40,585 nt of DNA from CAYSLZ01 sp964468355 (lineage in GTDB: Bacteria > Patescibacteriota > Microgenomatia > UBA12405 > JAHJSD01), in NCBI GenBank assembly GCA_964468355.1, contig CAYXSV010000006.1, forward strand, positions 1-40,585, given 5' to 3'. Within the stretch, counting starts at the first letter, position 1; each line of letters starts with the position of its first letter. This document shows, piece after piece, positions 22,856 through 30,368 of this stretch. A program made the translations under genes and the position numbers. The notes under the pieces are model-generated. The model saw only the letters and a program-made list of their open reading frames with translations. It did not search any database and was not told the DNA's origin.

Positions 22856-24083
22856 TTCGCTTAGTTGGCTGAGAAAGCTCTTTTAATTCTCTTTGCGTAA
22901 ATAAATTTATTACCTGCAAACCTGTATTTTCATCTGCCTGATAAATATCAATCAGATAATCTCTTAAAGTGTGAAAAGATATTTCCCCAATTTCTTTTGT
23001 AATTAAAGTATCAACTTGCTGTTTGTTGATTAATTTCACCACTGCTAAACCAACTCTGACTTTTTTATTCACATAAGGATTTTTAATTATATAGCTTCCT
23101 TTAATTTTGTCCCCCTCTAAGTTGACAAACAAAAAGTAAGGGGCTCGTCCAAACTTGTTAGATAAAAAAGAATTTAGTCCTTGATCTTCTTCTATCGGCA
23201 AAACTAAATGTCTGAACTCATCAACATATGGCTCCACATGCACTATAAAAGAACTAACACCATCGAAATTATTTTTTACTTTCTCTTCAACTTGGTCCGC
23301 TAATTGATGGCTTTGTTTAACTTTCAGTTTCTTACTGACCCCAACTTTAGTTTGACCAAAAAGGTAAGGCCCGGATTTTCTTAGCTTTAAATCAAACGCT
23401 TCTTTTACCCCGGGAACGGATTCAACAACAGCAATAACTTTTTGCTTTACCTCTTCGTCAGGACTAACATCCATTAATCCTAGAATTCCCTCTCTAATCG
23501 TTTCCAAGCCGATTTTAAAAATTAAACCGGAAACTAGAAGAGTAATTATTCCTTCTACATAAGGTATTTGGTTTACGGTTGCTAGAGTACCCAAAAAGAC
23601 TGCGGAAGAAGTAATAAGATGGGTTCGATTTTCTTTACCCAAAGAAATTAAACTTTGAGAATTAATTTCTTTGCCAACTTTTATTTCGTAACGGCCAAAA
23701 AAGAAAAGGACTGCCGCATCAACTAATGATATTCCCAAAGCAAAAAAAGGTAGTTCAATAACGCCTAGCTTTTGCAATCGAGAATATCCTTGAAAAAACA
23801 TTTGAATAAATGCGTAAAAAATTAACAAAGAAATAAACAGTGTCGCTAAACTTTCTGCTTTGTAATAACCATATGAAAATTTCTCATCCGGATCTTTTTG
23901 AGCCATTTTCAATCCAAGCCAAGAAGCAAAAATAGTCAGCAAATCAAAAACACTGTGTAAAGCGTCAGAAATTAAAACAATACTGCCGGAAAGTAAACCA
24001 ATGACCACCTTAGATAGGGCTAAAAACCCTTCTAATCCAGCCGCTGTTTCCGTTAATCGTTGACCCTTTTTTAAATCATTCAC
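22848..24083 (-). CDS. Cation diffusion facilitator fused to a NifX-like domain
   Basis: The N-terminal part (about residues 1-200) is a CDF transporter with six membrane helices and the TM2 metal motif HSVFD in ISDALHSVFDLL. It is followed by the cytoplasmic CDF domain (DVSPDEEVKQKVIAVVESVPGVKEA). The last 110 residues (FGRAPYFLFVNLEG, AVVKLINKQQVDTLIT) form a NifB/NifX-like dinitrogenase-cofactor domain related to the preceding gene. In TM5 the expected H-x-x-x-D reads HLITS, with Ser for Asp. I choose the GTG start at 24083: AAGGAG lies 7 nt before it and it overlaps the NifX-like stop by 8 nt. The longer frame would overlap by 50 nt. Confidence 0.85.
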   Translation of the reverse strand: MNDLKKGQRLTETAAGLEGFLALSKVVIGLLSGSIVLISDALHSVFDLLTIFASWLGLKMAQKDPDEKFSYGYYKAESLATLFISLLIFYAFIQMFFQGYSRLQKLGVIELPFFALGISLVDAAVLFFFGRYEIKVGKEINSQSLISLGKENRTHLITSSAVFLGTLATVNQIPYVEGIITLLVSGLIFKIGLETIREGILGLMDVSPDEEVKQKVIAVVESVPGVKEAFDLKLRKSGPYLFGQTKVGVSKKLKVKQSHQLADQVEEKVKNNFDGVSSFIVHVEPYVDEFRHLVLPIEEDQGLNSFLSNKFGRAPYFLFVNLEGDKIKGSYIIKNPYVNKKVRVGLAVVKLINKQQVDTLITKEIGEISFHTLRDYLIDIYQADENTGLQVINLFTQRELKELSQPTKRNE

Positions 24084-24396
24084 TTCGATACTCCTTAATA
24101 ATTTGATCAACTGACTGCCTTTCACCTTTGGCTACTGCCTGAATACCACTTGACTCTAATGCTTGTAAAGCATTAGGACCAAAATTGCCGGCGATGACTT
24201 TTTCTACCTCATTGTCGGCAATCAATTGGGCAGCAACAATACCAGCACCCCGTTGGCTATTTTCACCAGAATTTGAAATAACCTTAACATCATCGGGATT
24301 ATTTAAATCCACAATTTGGAAAAAGGGACATCTTCCAAAACGAGAGTCAACAAAATTTGTCTTTTTTTCGCCGTCTGCAGCAATAGCAATCTTCAT
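24076..24396 (-). CDS. NifX/NifB-family (dinitrogenase iron-molybdenum cofactor-type) protein
   Basis: A 106-aa single-domain protein with the family pattern MKIAIAADG, VDSRFGRCPFFQIVDL, GAGIVAAQLIADNEVEKVIAGNFGPNA and an ALESSGI segment. Members bind metal-sulfur clusters or cofactors. They include the ORP protein of Desulfovibrio, which carries a Mo-Cu-S cluster. No nitrogenase genes are present, so a nitrogen-fixation role is not implied. The start overlaps the DUF134 stop as ATGA. Confidence 0.88.
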   Translation of the reverse strand: MKIAIAADGEKKTNFVDSRFGRCPFFQIVDLNNPDDVKVISNSGENSQRGAGIVAAQLIADNEVEKVIAGNFGPNALQALESSGIQAVAKGERQSVDQIIKEYRSE

Positions 24397-24896
24397 CTTT
24401 TTCTAATCAGCTGACTGCCACATTTTGGGCAAACTTGCTGAAAACAAGGTATTCCTAGTTTATGAACTTCTTGATAATCACATTCCGGGTTTGGGCAACT
24501 ACAATATCCACCTGGACCTGCTTGTAAGGGGCCTCCTTTTCTTCCTCGGCCCTGTCCACTTCCTGGTCTACGCCCTCTCCCTGGTCTTCCAGAACCGTCA
24601 CCTTGTGCCACTTTATTTTCACCTCCTTTCACTCTTATTGCTTGTCCTAATATTAATCCTTTAGCAACTTTTTTTCTAGCCGAGGTCAAAATACGCTGAA
24701 TTGTGCTTTGTGAAACAGCCATTTTTTGAGCCGCGTCTTCTTGGCTTTTTTCTTGATAATCAACTAAACGAAGCACCTCTAGTTCATCAAAATTTAAATT
24801 AACTTCTTTTAAATGCGCTAAAGGAACATTGATCGGCTTAAAATAAGTTATCTCTGGTATAAAATTAACCCGCCTGAGTCTTTTTGGTCTAGTCAT
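24393..24896 (-). CDS. DUF134 helix-turn-helix regulator with C-terminal zinc-ribbon
   Basis: The N-terminal 95 residues match DUF134: RPKRLRRVNFIPEITYFKP, then DELEVLRLVDYQEKSQEDAAQKMAVSQSTIQRIL, a sigma-70-region-4-like helix-turn-helix. A Gly/Arg-rich linker (about 100-130) leads to a Cys-rich end (CSCPNPECDYQEVHKLGIPC, CPKCG) that should bind zinc or another metal. As the first gene of the six-gene metal operon it is the likely autoregulator, possibly metal-sensing. It has a consensus promoter placed 8 nt from the ATG. Confidence 0.88.
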   Translation of the reverse strand: MTRPKRLRRVNFIPEITYFKPINVPLAHLKEVNLNFDELEVLRLVDYQEKSQEDAAQKMAVSQSTIQRILTSARKKVAKGLILGQAIRVKGGENKVAQGDGSGRPGRGRRPGSGQGRGRKGGPLQAGPGGYCSCPNPECDYQEVHKLGIPCFQQVCPKCGSQLIRKR

Positions 24897-24904
24897 ATGT
24901 TATG

Positions 24905-24933
24905 AATATATACCCAAAACCACTATTTGTCAA
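24905..24933 (-). promoter_or_regulatory. Promoter of the DUF134-NifX-CDF-MinD-ATPase operon
   Basis: Minus strand TTGACA (24928-24933), 17-bp spacer, TATATT (24905-24910), then 8 nt to the ATG at 24896: near-consensus and effectively leaderless. Confidence 0.75.
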
Positions 24934-24984
24934 GAAAACTTCTTGTATTGAGCGATCGCGCATTTCGAGAATGAGTATTAGCTA

Positions 24985-25536
24985 TTAATTTTTTGTTAAT
25001 TCCTCTATTTTGTTTAAAACTTCTTCCGGAGTAGAAACAATTTCATAAACCTGAAGTTCTTCTTGTCTGATTTTCATATTTTTACCGAATGCTTCCATAA
25101 TATCATGCCACCACGACCCGTAAAGCAGCATTGGTTTGTGTTTGCCAAAAAATAACCTGGCCAATCCCCAGGCCATTCCAAATTCGGACACGGTTCCTGT
25201 ACCACCGTTAAAAATTACATAAACGTCACCAAGTTCTAAAAGCTTTTTTGTTCTCTGCCAATAATCCTCAGCTGTAATTTCCTCATCAACCGGATTATCA
25301 GGATCACGGCCTTCAAAATTAGTCATCCCTTCTCCGGTAAATCCTACCCCTATTGATTTGCCGCCGGCCTCTTTTGCTCCTAACGTAGATGCTTTCATTA
25401 TTCCAGGACCGGCTCCGTTGACAATAGTTATTCCTTTTCGGGCTAACAAGAAAGCTGATTTTTTCGCTGCCTGAAATTCTTCACCTTCCGGTTTTGCTTC
25501 AGAATGTCCAAAAAAAGTTACAGCTTCAATCTTCAT
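24985..25536 (-). CDS. LOG-family / TIGR00730-type nucleotide-binding protein
   Basis: A Rossmann-fold protein of 183 aa with GAGPGIMKAS near residue 42 and FNGGTGTVSEFGMAWGL around residue 108, the latter corresponding to the PGGxGTxxE signature of the LOG / lysine-decarboxylase-like family. Some members are nucleoside-5'-monophosphate phosphoribohydrolases, and others are molybdenum-cofactor carrier-like. The first residue of the motif is Asn instead of Pro. It overlaps the DUF72 gene by 11 nt and is probably co-transcribed with it. The exact substrate cannot be told. Confidence 0.78.
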   Translation of the reverse strand: MKIEAVTFFGHSEAKPEGEEFQAAKKSAFLLARKGITIVNGAGPGIMKASTLGAKEAGGKSIGVGFTGEGMTNFEGRDPDNPVDEEITAEDYWQRTKKLLELGDVYVIFNGGTGTVSEFGMAWGLARLFFGKHKPMLLYGSWWHDIMEAFGKNMKIRQEELQVYEIVSTPEEVLNKIEELTKN

Positions 25537-26263
25537 AATCTGATAATAACAAATTTTTTAACTTTTGTGCATTATCAATTGCAAACCCTTGAAAATCATT
25601 ATTGAAGTAACAATATACTTCAACCTCCTGACGGAGGAATTTTCGAATTTTCAATTTCCAATTTTCTAATTGCTGATCATTATATTTAGATTGGTAATAG
25701 CCGTCCGGGCCGTGGAAACGGAAATAAACAAAATCAGCGGTAACAATTTCCGGTGAAGGCGCATCTTGATGATCGTGAATGCAAAAAGCCAAATTGTTTG
25801 TTTTTAATAGTTCATATACCTCCTCGGTGTACCAAGTTTGGTTACGAAACTCAAAAACGAATCGGTAATCAGTCGGCAAAAGATTAACAAATTTTTCTAA
25901 TCTTTCCAGATTTAAATTCCACTGCGGCGGGAGTTGGAATAAAATCGGGCCCAATTTTCGGCCCAACGGTTCAGCCCGTTTTAATAATCTGTTTATTGGC
26001 TCTTCGTCAACCATTAAATTTTTCATATGGGTAATATAACGATTGGCTTTAACCGAAAAAACAAAACCATCCGGAACTGCATCTGCCCAGTTTTGAAAAG
26101 TTTTTTTGGTCGGCAAGTTATAAAAAGAATTATTTATCTCTACCGTGTCAAAATATTCAGCATAATAATTCAAACGCTTATTGGAAGCAATATCCATTGG
26201 ATAAAAATCACCCACCCAGTCGTCGTAAGAAAAACCGGATGTTCCGATATATAATTTCGACAT
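25526..26263 (-). CDS. DUF72 (YecE-like) family protein
   Basis: A TIM-barrel-type protein of 245 aa with the DUF72 pattern: YIGTSGFSYDDWVGDFYP at the start, YFDTVEINNSFYNLPT, FVFSVKANRYITH, GPILFQLPPQW, FVFEFRNQTWY and FRFHGPDGYY. The family is broadly conserved but its reaction is not established. It begins the two-gene unit with the LOG-family gene and is divergent from capA, with a 36-bp palindrome between them. Confidence 0.88.
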   Translation of the reverse strand: MSKLYIGTSGFSYDDWVGDFYPMDIASNKRLNYYAEYFDTVEINNSFYNLPTKKTFQNWADAVPDGFVFSVKANRYITHMKNLMVDEEPINRLLKRAEPLGRKLGPILFQLPPQWNLNLERLEKFVNLLPTDYRFVFEFRNQTWYTEEVYELLKTNNLAFCIHDHQDAPSPEIVTADFVYFRFHGPDGYYQSKYNDQQLENWKLKIRKFLRQEVEVYCYFNNDFQGFAIDNAQKLKNLLLSDYED

Positions 26264-26318
26264 TTTATACTTAACATTTTAGCATTTGAATAAAACTTAA
26301 ACCTGTTCCACTTTCTTA

Positions 26319-26354
26319 CTATCCTTAGCGCTACGATCGTAGAAGTTAGGATAG
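26319..26354. repeat. 36-bp interrupted palindrome between divergent genes
   Basis: Outer arms CTATCCT and AGGATAG flank a perfect inner palindrome CTACGATCGTAG. The 16 bp TCGTAGAAGTTAGGAT (26337-26352) recur at 8-23, upstream of the glycosylase promoter. It could be a regulator site or a small extragenic repeat. Confidence 0.55.
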
Positions 26355-26387
26355 ACACAATACTTTGAGTGGGAAAATTGACTAATT

Positions 26388-26396
26388 TGGTAGAAT
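26388..26396 (+). promoter_or_regulatory. Extended -10 promoter of the CapA-like gene
   Basis: TGG plus TAGAAT (26391-26396), only 5 nt before the ATG at 26402. Confidence 0.45.
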
Positions 26397-26401
26397 TGAA
26401 T

Positions 26402-27340
26402 ATGAAAAGATGGTTGTTTTTAATTGTTTGGATTGGAGTAACGGGTGTAATCGGCGGATTGCTGTGGGGAATGGAACCGAATGTTGAACAGATTAAATCT
26501 CCGGAACCAAAAATTTTTCAATCAATGTCAACGCCGACACCTAAGCAAGACAAAATTACTATTGCTGCTGTTGGTGACATCGGCCTGGGCCGAGAAACAA
26601 ATTACCAAATTATTCAGCAAAATAACCCTAATCTTCCGTTTGAAAAAATTAAGGATGTTATTAACAGTGCTGATATTTCAATTGGCAACTTGGAAGGACC
26701 GGTTATTGAAAACTGTCCAATTATACGAAGCGGATTTAAATTCTGCGGTCAACCCGAAAATATTCAAGGATTAAATTATGCCGGATTTGACGGAATGAGC
26801 TTGGCCAATAATCACATCAATAACTACGGTTTGGAGGGAATTACACAAACAACGAAAAATTTACTGAAAAATAATATTGATTATTTTTATGAGGACAAAA
26901 GCTGGATAACCGAAATTAAAGGGACAAAAATCGGCTTTCTGGGGTTTGATGATACGGTACAAAAAGTTAAAAGTGAAAAGTTAAAAGTGAAAAGTAAAGA
27001 AATCAAAAAAAATGTAGATATATTAGTTATAAATTTTCACTGGGGAGAGGAATACCAGGACCAACCAAATGAAAGACAAAAAGAACTGGCTAAATTGGCA
27101 ATTGATTCCGGCGCTGATATTATCATCGGCCACCACCCGCACGTAATTCAACCGCTGGAATATTATCAGGACAAACCGATTTTTTACTCCCTGGGCAATT
27201 TTGTTTTTGATCAGATGTGGTCGGAAGAAACAAAAAAAGGTGCAATCGGCCTGATTACAATTGAAAATAATCAAATTACCAGTGCGTCAATTAAAGAGAC
27301 TTATTCGTCTGTCTGCTGTCAACCGGAACTGATAGAATAA
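26402..27340 (+). CDS. CapA-family metallophosphatase-like protein
   Basis: An N-terminal membrane anchor (about residues 2-22) and a short linker lead to the CapA (PGA_cap) fold. Metal-site motifs are visible in order: AAVGDIGLGRE, GNLEGPV, SLANNHINNYG, VINFHWGEE and IIGHHPHVIQP, with YSLGNFVFDQ near the end. CapA proteins act in poly-gamma-glutamate or other capsule processes outside the membrane. No capB or capC is present, so the actual substrate is open. ATG at 26402 is preferred to a GTG at 26369 because of the promoter 5 nt before it. A membrane protein gene follows after 4 nt. Confidence 0.88.
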   Translation: MKRWLFLIVWIGVTGVIGGLLWGMEPNVEQIKSPEPKIFQSMSTPTPKQDKITIAAVGDIGLGRETNYQIIQQNNPNLPFEKIKDVINSADISIGNLEGPVIENCPIIRSGFKFCGQPENIQGLNYAGFDGMSLANNHINNYGLEGITQTTKNLLKNNIDYFYEDKSWITEIKGTKIGFLGFDDTVQKVKSEKLKVKSKEIKKNVDILVINFHWGEEYQDQPNERQKELAKLAIDSGADIIIGHHPHVIQPLEYYQDKPIFYSLGNFVFDQMWSEETKKGAIGLITIENNQITSASIKETYSSVCCQPELIE

Positions 27341-27344
27341 AATC

Positions 27345-28709
27345 ATGAAAAAGACCGCCTTGTATGTTTTTTTTATTGCTATTTTCACTATTTTTTTTCT
27401 ACCGCCGATTGATACTGATTTAGGATGGCACTTCCGATACGGAAATTACTTCCTGAACTACGGACGGCCGATGACCGAAAACAAAATTACAGTACTTCTC
27501 CATAATCAGCCCTGGCCTAACTCTTACACCCTCTATCAACCATTAATCTCTATTATTTACCGTCTTTTTGGTTTTTGGGGGCTTAGTATCTTAAACTCTA
27601 TCATCATAACAATTAGTTTTTACTTTATTTGGCTTCTATTTAACAAAAACTTAACTAAAACCACCCTTACCGGGCTTATTACAACCATTGGCGGCTGGTC
27701 AATTCTACAATACGGTTTAAGAGGTCAAGTAACTTCTGTCCTTTTCCTGTCCCTGCTTTTTTATATACTTATAAAAGTAAAAAATTCCACCAAAAAAACT
27801 TTTTGGCTGGGATTACTATTTTTATTCTGGGCTAATTTTCACGGAAGTTACTTTTACGGAATTTTATTAACCTGCCTATGGGCACTTCTTAATCTAAAAC
27901 CGATAATCATCTTACCTGTAATAATTACGCCTCTTTTTAATCCTTACGGGTTTGACAACTATAAACACGTTTTTGTTACAATGACTGCTCCTTTAAACAC
28001 AATGATTGCTGAATGGACTCCCCCCAGCTTAAATTTAAAATTCATATCAATAATATTTTTTTCTTTATATTTATTTATCTGGACAAAAAAGAGTAAGAAA
28101 ACTTTGTCAAAATTTTTTTGGCCAATATCAACATTAAGCGCCTTATACTTAGTTTTAAACGCCCGGCGTAACTTGCCCCAATTCTTCCTGATTCAATCGT
28201 TAGCTTTTTTCATGACAGTAAATGTTAAAAAAAATTCCGCCTATCTAGTCAACATTTTCTGGTCCGCGATTGTTATCCTCTTTTTAATTATTCAAATTCC
28301 TCAGACAATAAAAATTAATTCTAATTTTAATAATTTCTGTCGGGAAGGAATGACTTCCTATCCCTGCCAAGCAATTGACTTTATTAAAACAAACCAATTA
28401 AAAGGAAGTATTTTTAACTTTTACCGTTGGGGAGGATTTTTAACATGGCAGCTTCCTGATAATTTAATTTTTGTTGCCGGCCATATTCCGGCTTATCAAC
28501 TTGAATCAGGCAAGTATCCTTACCAATTTCATCTTGAAATTCTACAAGCTCGGCCCGGATACCAAGAAAAATTAAACAAATACAATATTGATTATATCCT
28601 CATTCCACCAAAAACATTTTTGGATTTGGAAATTCAAAAAAACAAAGATGCCCCCTGGCGGGAAATCTACCGGAATGAAATATCTGTTTTGTATAAACGA
28701 TTAGACTAG
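27345..28709 (+). CDS. GT-C-like polytopic membrane protein
   Basis: A 454-aa protein with about ten membrane helices. Immediately after the first helix is DTDLGWHFRYG, an acidic and aromatic loop in the position where GT-C glycosyltransferases carry their catalytic Asp. A soluble C-terminal region (from about residue 345: AIDFIKTNQLKGSIFNFYRWGG) resembles that of other membrane mannosyltransferase-like proteins. I do not recognise a defined family. Cotranscription with the CapA-like gene, 4 nt away, points to an envelope polymer task. Confidence 0.62.
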   Translation: MKKTALYVFFIAIFTIFFLPPIDTDLGWHFRYGNYFLNYGRPMTENKITVLLHNQPWPNSYTLYQPLISIIYRLFGFWGLSILNSIIITISFYFIWLLFNKNLTKTTLTGLITTIGGWSILQYGLRGQVTSVLFLSLLFYILIKVKNSTKKTFWLGLLFLFWANFHGSYFYGILLTCLWALLNLKPIIILPVIITPLFNPYGFDNYKHVFVTMTAPLNTMIAEWTPPSLNLKFISIIFFSLYLFIWTKKSKKTLSKFFWPISTLSALYLVLNARRNLPQFFLIQSLAFFMTVNVKKNSAYLVNIFWSAIVILFLIIQIPQTIKINSNFNNFCREGMTSYPCQAIDFIKTNQLKGSIFNFYRWGGFLTWQLPDNLIFVAGHIPAYQLESGKYPYQFHLEILQARPGYQEKLNKYNIDYILIPPKTFLDLEIQKNKDAPWREIYRNEISVLYKRLD

Positions 28710-28722
28710 GACGTTAAAAATC

Positions 28723-28886
28723 ATGCAATGATTATGCTTTCATGGATACCGCTCACCTATCTGGCCACAGTACCGTACAGGGTACATGGCAAGTTCGCTA
28801 GACTTTCGCTTCACAAAAAGTACTTTCAAACCTTTAACGCATAGTAGCTCGCTCAAGACTATATACGAAAACATAATTCATTGCAT
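28723..28886 (+). repeat. About 160-bp element with terminal inverted repeats, copy A
   Basis: Ends CAATGATTATGCTTTC (28726-28741) and GAAAACATAATTCATTG (28867-28883) are inverted repeats, extended outward by ATG and CAT. The interior is about 85 percent identical by eye to the reverse complement of 34447-34608. An internal hairpin GCCA(CA)GTACC / GGTAC(A)TGGC is kept in both. It fills most of the 252-bp gene-free gap; no open frame is shared. Confidence 0.85.
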
Positions 28887-28941
28887 TCCTACGATGGCAA
28901 TATGACAATATAGCAATATATTTTCTTTTCCTACCTATTTC

Positions 28942-28950
28942 TGGTATAAT
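28942..28950 (+). promoter_or_regulatory. Extended -10 promoter of the acylphosphatase gene
   Basis: TGG plus TATAAT (28945-28950), 11 nt before the ATG at 28962. Confidence 0.5.
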
Positions 28951-28961
28951 ATATTAATTAA

Positions 28962-29264
28962 ATGACAGATGATCAATTCACTCGCATTCGAGTTCTTATT
29001 TACGGACAGGTACAAAATGTCGGCTTCAGGGCAAATACAGTTAAAAAAGCAGAAAAAAATAACGTAACCGGCTGGATTCGGAATCGAAGTGACGGCCGTG
29101 TTGAAGCGTTAGCTGTTGGTAAAAAAGAAAATATTGAAAAAATGCTTAAATGGTTTAAAAAAGGACCTTCGGCAGCAACAGTTGAAAAAGTCGAGGTCAT
29201 AACCAAAGAGGAAATAAACTACAATCCTTTTGAAAATGAATTCAAGATAAACCCGACAATTTGA
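28962..29264 (+). CDS. acyP: Acylphosphatase
   Basis: A 100-aa protein with the acylphosphatase pattern: GQVQNVGFRANT carries the conserved Arg of the phosphate loop, and GWIRNRSDGRVEALAVG carries the conserved Asn. KGPSAATVEKVEV completes the small alpha-beta fold. It hydrolyses carboxyl-phosphate bonds such as in 1,3-bisphosphoglycerate and acetyl phosphate. It is convergent with the GAPDH gene, whose product generates 1,3-bisphosphoglycerate. Confidence 0.93.
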   Translation: MTDDQFTRIRVLIYGQVQNVGFRANTVKKAEKNNVTGWIRNRSDGRVEALAVGKKENIEKMLKWFKKGPSAATVEKVEVITKEEINYNPFENEFKINPTI

Positions 29265-29273
29265 GTCAAAGGC

Positions 29274-30308
29274 TCATGACGAAGTCATAACGTATTCCGC
29301 CATTTCTATTAAACGGCAGGAATAGCCATATTCATTATCATACCAAGCAGAAATTTTAATCATATCGTCTGATAAAACCTCCGTCATCGGTAAATCTACT
29401 ATCGCTGACCCGGTATTGCCAATAATGTCTCTTGAAACCAACGGCTCATAGGAAACTTTCATGATTTCCACTAATTCACCGGCGGCTGCTGTTTCTAAAA
29501 CCTTATTTACCTCATCAATAGTTGTTTTACGATGCGTTTTAAAAATTAAATCAGAATAAGAACCGCAAAGTACAGGAACCCTGATTGCACTGGCGGCAAA
29601 CCTGCCTTTTACTTCCGGATAAGCATTAATAACTGACTTAGCTGCTCCGGTGCCTGTCGGAACAATGTTTTCAGACCCGGCCCTAGCCCTTCTTAAATCT
29701 TTGTGTGAACCGTCAACAATATTTTGACTGGAAGTCAGCGCATGAATGGTTGTCATAATACACTCTTCGAACCCAAAATTCCGGTCAATCAACTTAACTA
29801 TCGGCGCAACACAATTGGTTGTACAAGAGCCCATTTCAATTAGATTTTCACCTCGATATTCTTCCGCGTTGACACCCAAAAGATAAATCGGAACATCTTT
29901 GGAAGGAGCAGAAATAATAACTTTTTTGGCTTTACCTTTAAAATGGTCTTCTGCCCGTCGATCACGAAAAACGCCGGTACACTCAAGAACAACATCAACC
30001 TGGTAATTTTGCCAAGGAATGTTTTTCGGTTGACGCTCGGCTAAAAAAGGTATTTTTTTTCCGCCGATATCAACTCTCCCTATTTCATTACCCTTTTCCG
30101 GTTCGTTTATATGTATCAACGCTGGAAATCTGCCGTAAACACTATCGTATTTAAGTAAATGCGCCCAATCCTCTACCTCCATCGAACCAGACGTATTAAC
30201 CGCTACCAATTCACTTGATTCGCGATAATTTTCCCACCAAGCTCGGGCAACTGCCCGACCAATCCTTCCAAATCCGTTAATTGCAAATTTGACTTTATTT
30301 CTTTCCAT
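29274..30308 (-). CDS. gap: Glyceraldehyde-3-phosphate dehydrogenase, type I
   Basis: NAD-binding FAINGFGRIGRAVAR at the N-terminus, the catalytic Cys in GSCTTNCVAP, the following TTIHALTSSQ, HKDLRRARAGSENIVPTGTGAAK, and SAWYDNEYGYSCR near the end define the type I enzyme. It catalyses phosphorylating oxidation of glyceraldehyde 3-phosphate in glycolysis. At 344 aa it is a normal length. It stands alone, with a promoter whose -10 region overlaps a 16-bp palindrome. Confidence 0.95.
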   Translation of the reverse strand: MERNKVKFAINGFGRIGRAVARAWWENYRESSELVAVNTSGSMEVEDWAHLLKYDSVYGRFPALIHINEPEKGNEIGRVDIGGKKIPFLAERQPKNIPWQNYQVDVVLECTGVFRDRRAEDHFKGKAKKVIISAPSKDVPIYLLGVNAEEYRGENLIEMGSCTTNCVAPIVKLIDRNFGFEECIMTTIHALTSSQNIVDGSHKDLRRARAGSENIVPTGTGAAKSVINAYPEVKGRFAASAIRVPVLCGSYSDLIFKTHRKTTIDEVNKVLETAAAGELVEIMKVSYEPLVSRDIIGNTGSAIVDLPMTEVLSDDMIKISAWYDNEYGYSCRLIEMAEYVMTSS

Positions 30309-30317
30309 CCTAATCTC

Positions 30318-30346
30318 AGGATAATAAATTATCCCTCATATGTCAA
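30318..30346 (-). promoter_or_regulatory. Promoter of gap
   Basis: Minus strand TTGACA (30341-30346), 17-bp spacer, TATCCT (30318-30323), then 9 nt to the ATG at 30308. Confidence 0.6.
30319..30334. promoter_or_regulatory. Palindrome over the gap -10 box, possible operator
   Basis: Perfect inverted repeat GGATAATAAATTATCC (7-bp arms, 2-bp centre) overlapping the -10 box. A repressor bound here would block the promoter. Confidence 0.4.
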
Positions 30347-30368
30347 TTGGTATAACATTTCTAATTGC

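Noticed and set aside
24076..24396. NifX-like gene as evidence for nitrogen fixation
   Set aside because: No nitrogenase structural or nifB/E/N-type genes are present; this family is widespread in anaerobes without nitrogen fixation.
29277..29294. ATGAC/GTCAT hairpin at the acyP-gap junction as a terminator
   Set aside because: The stem is only 5 bp, lies within the last gap codons and has no U-run.
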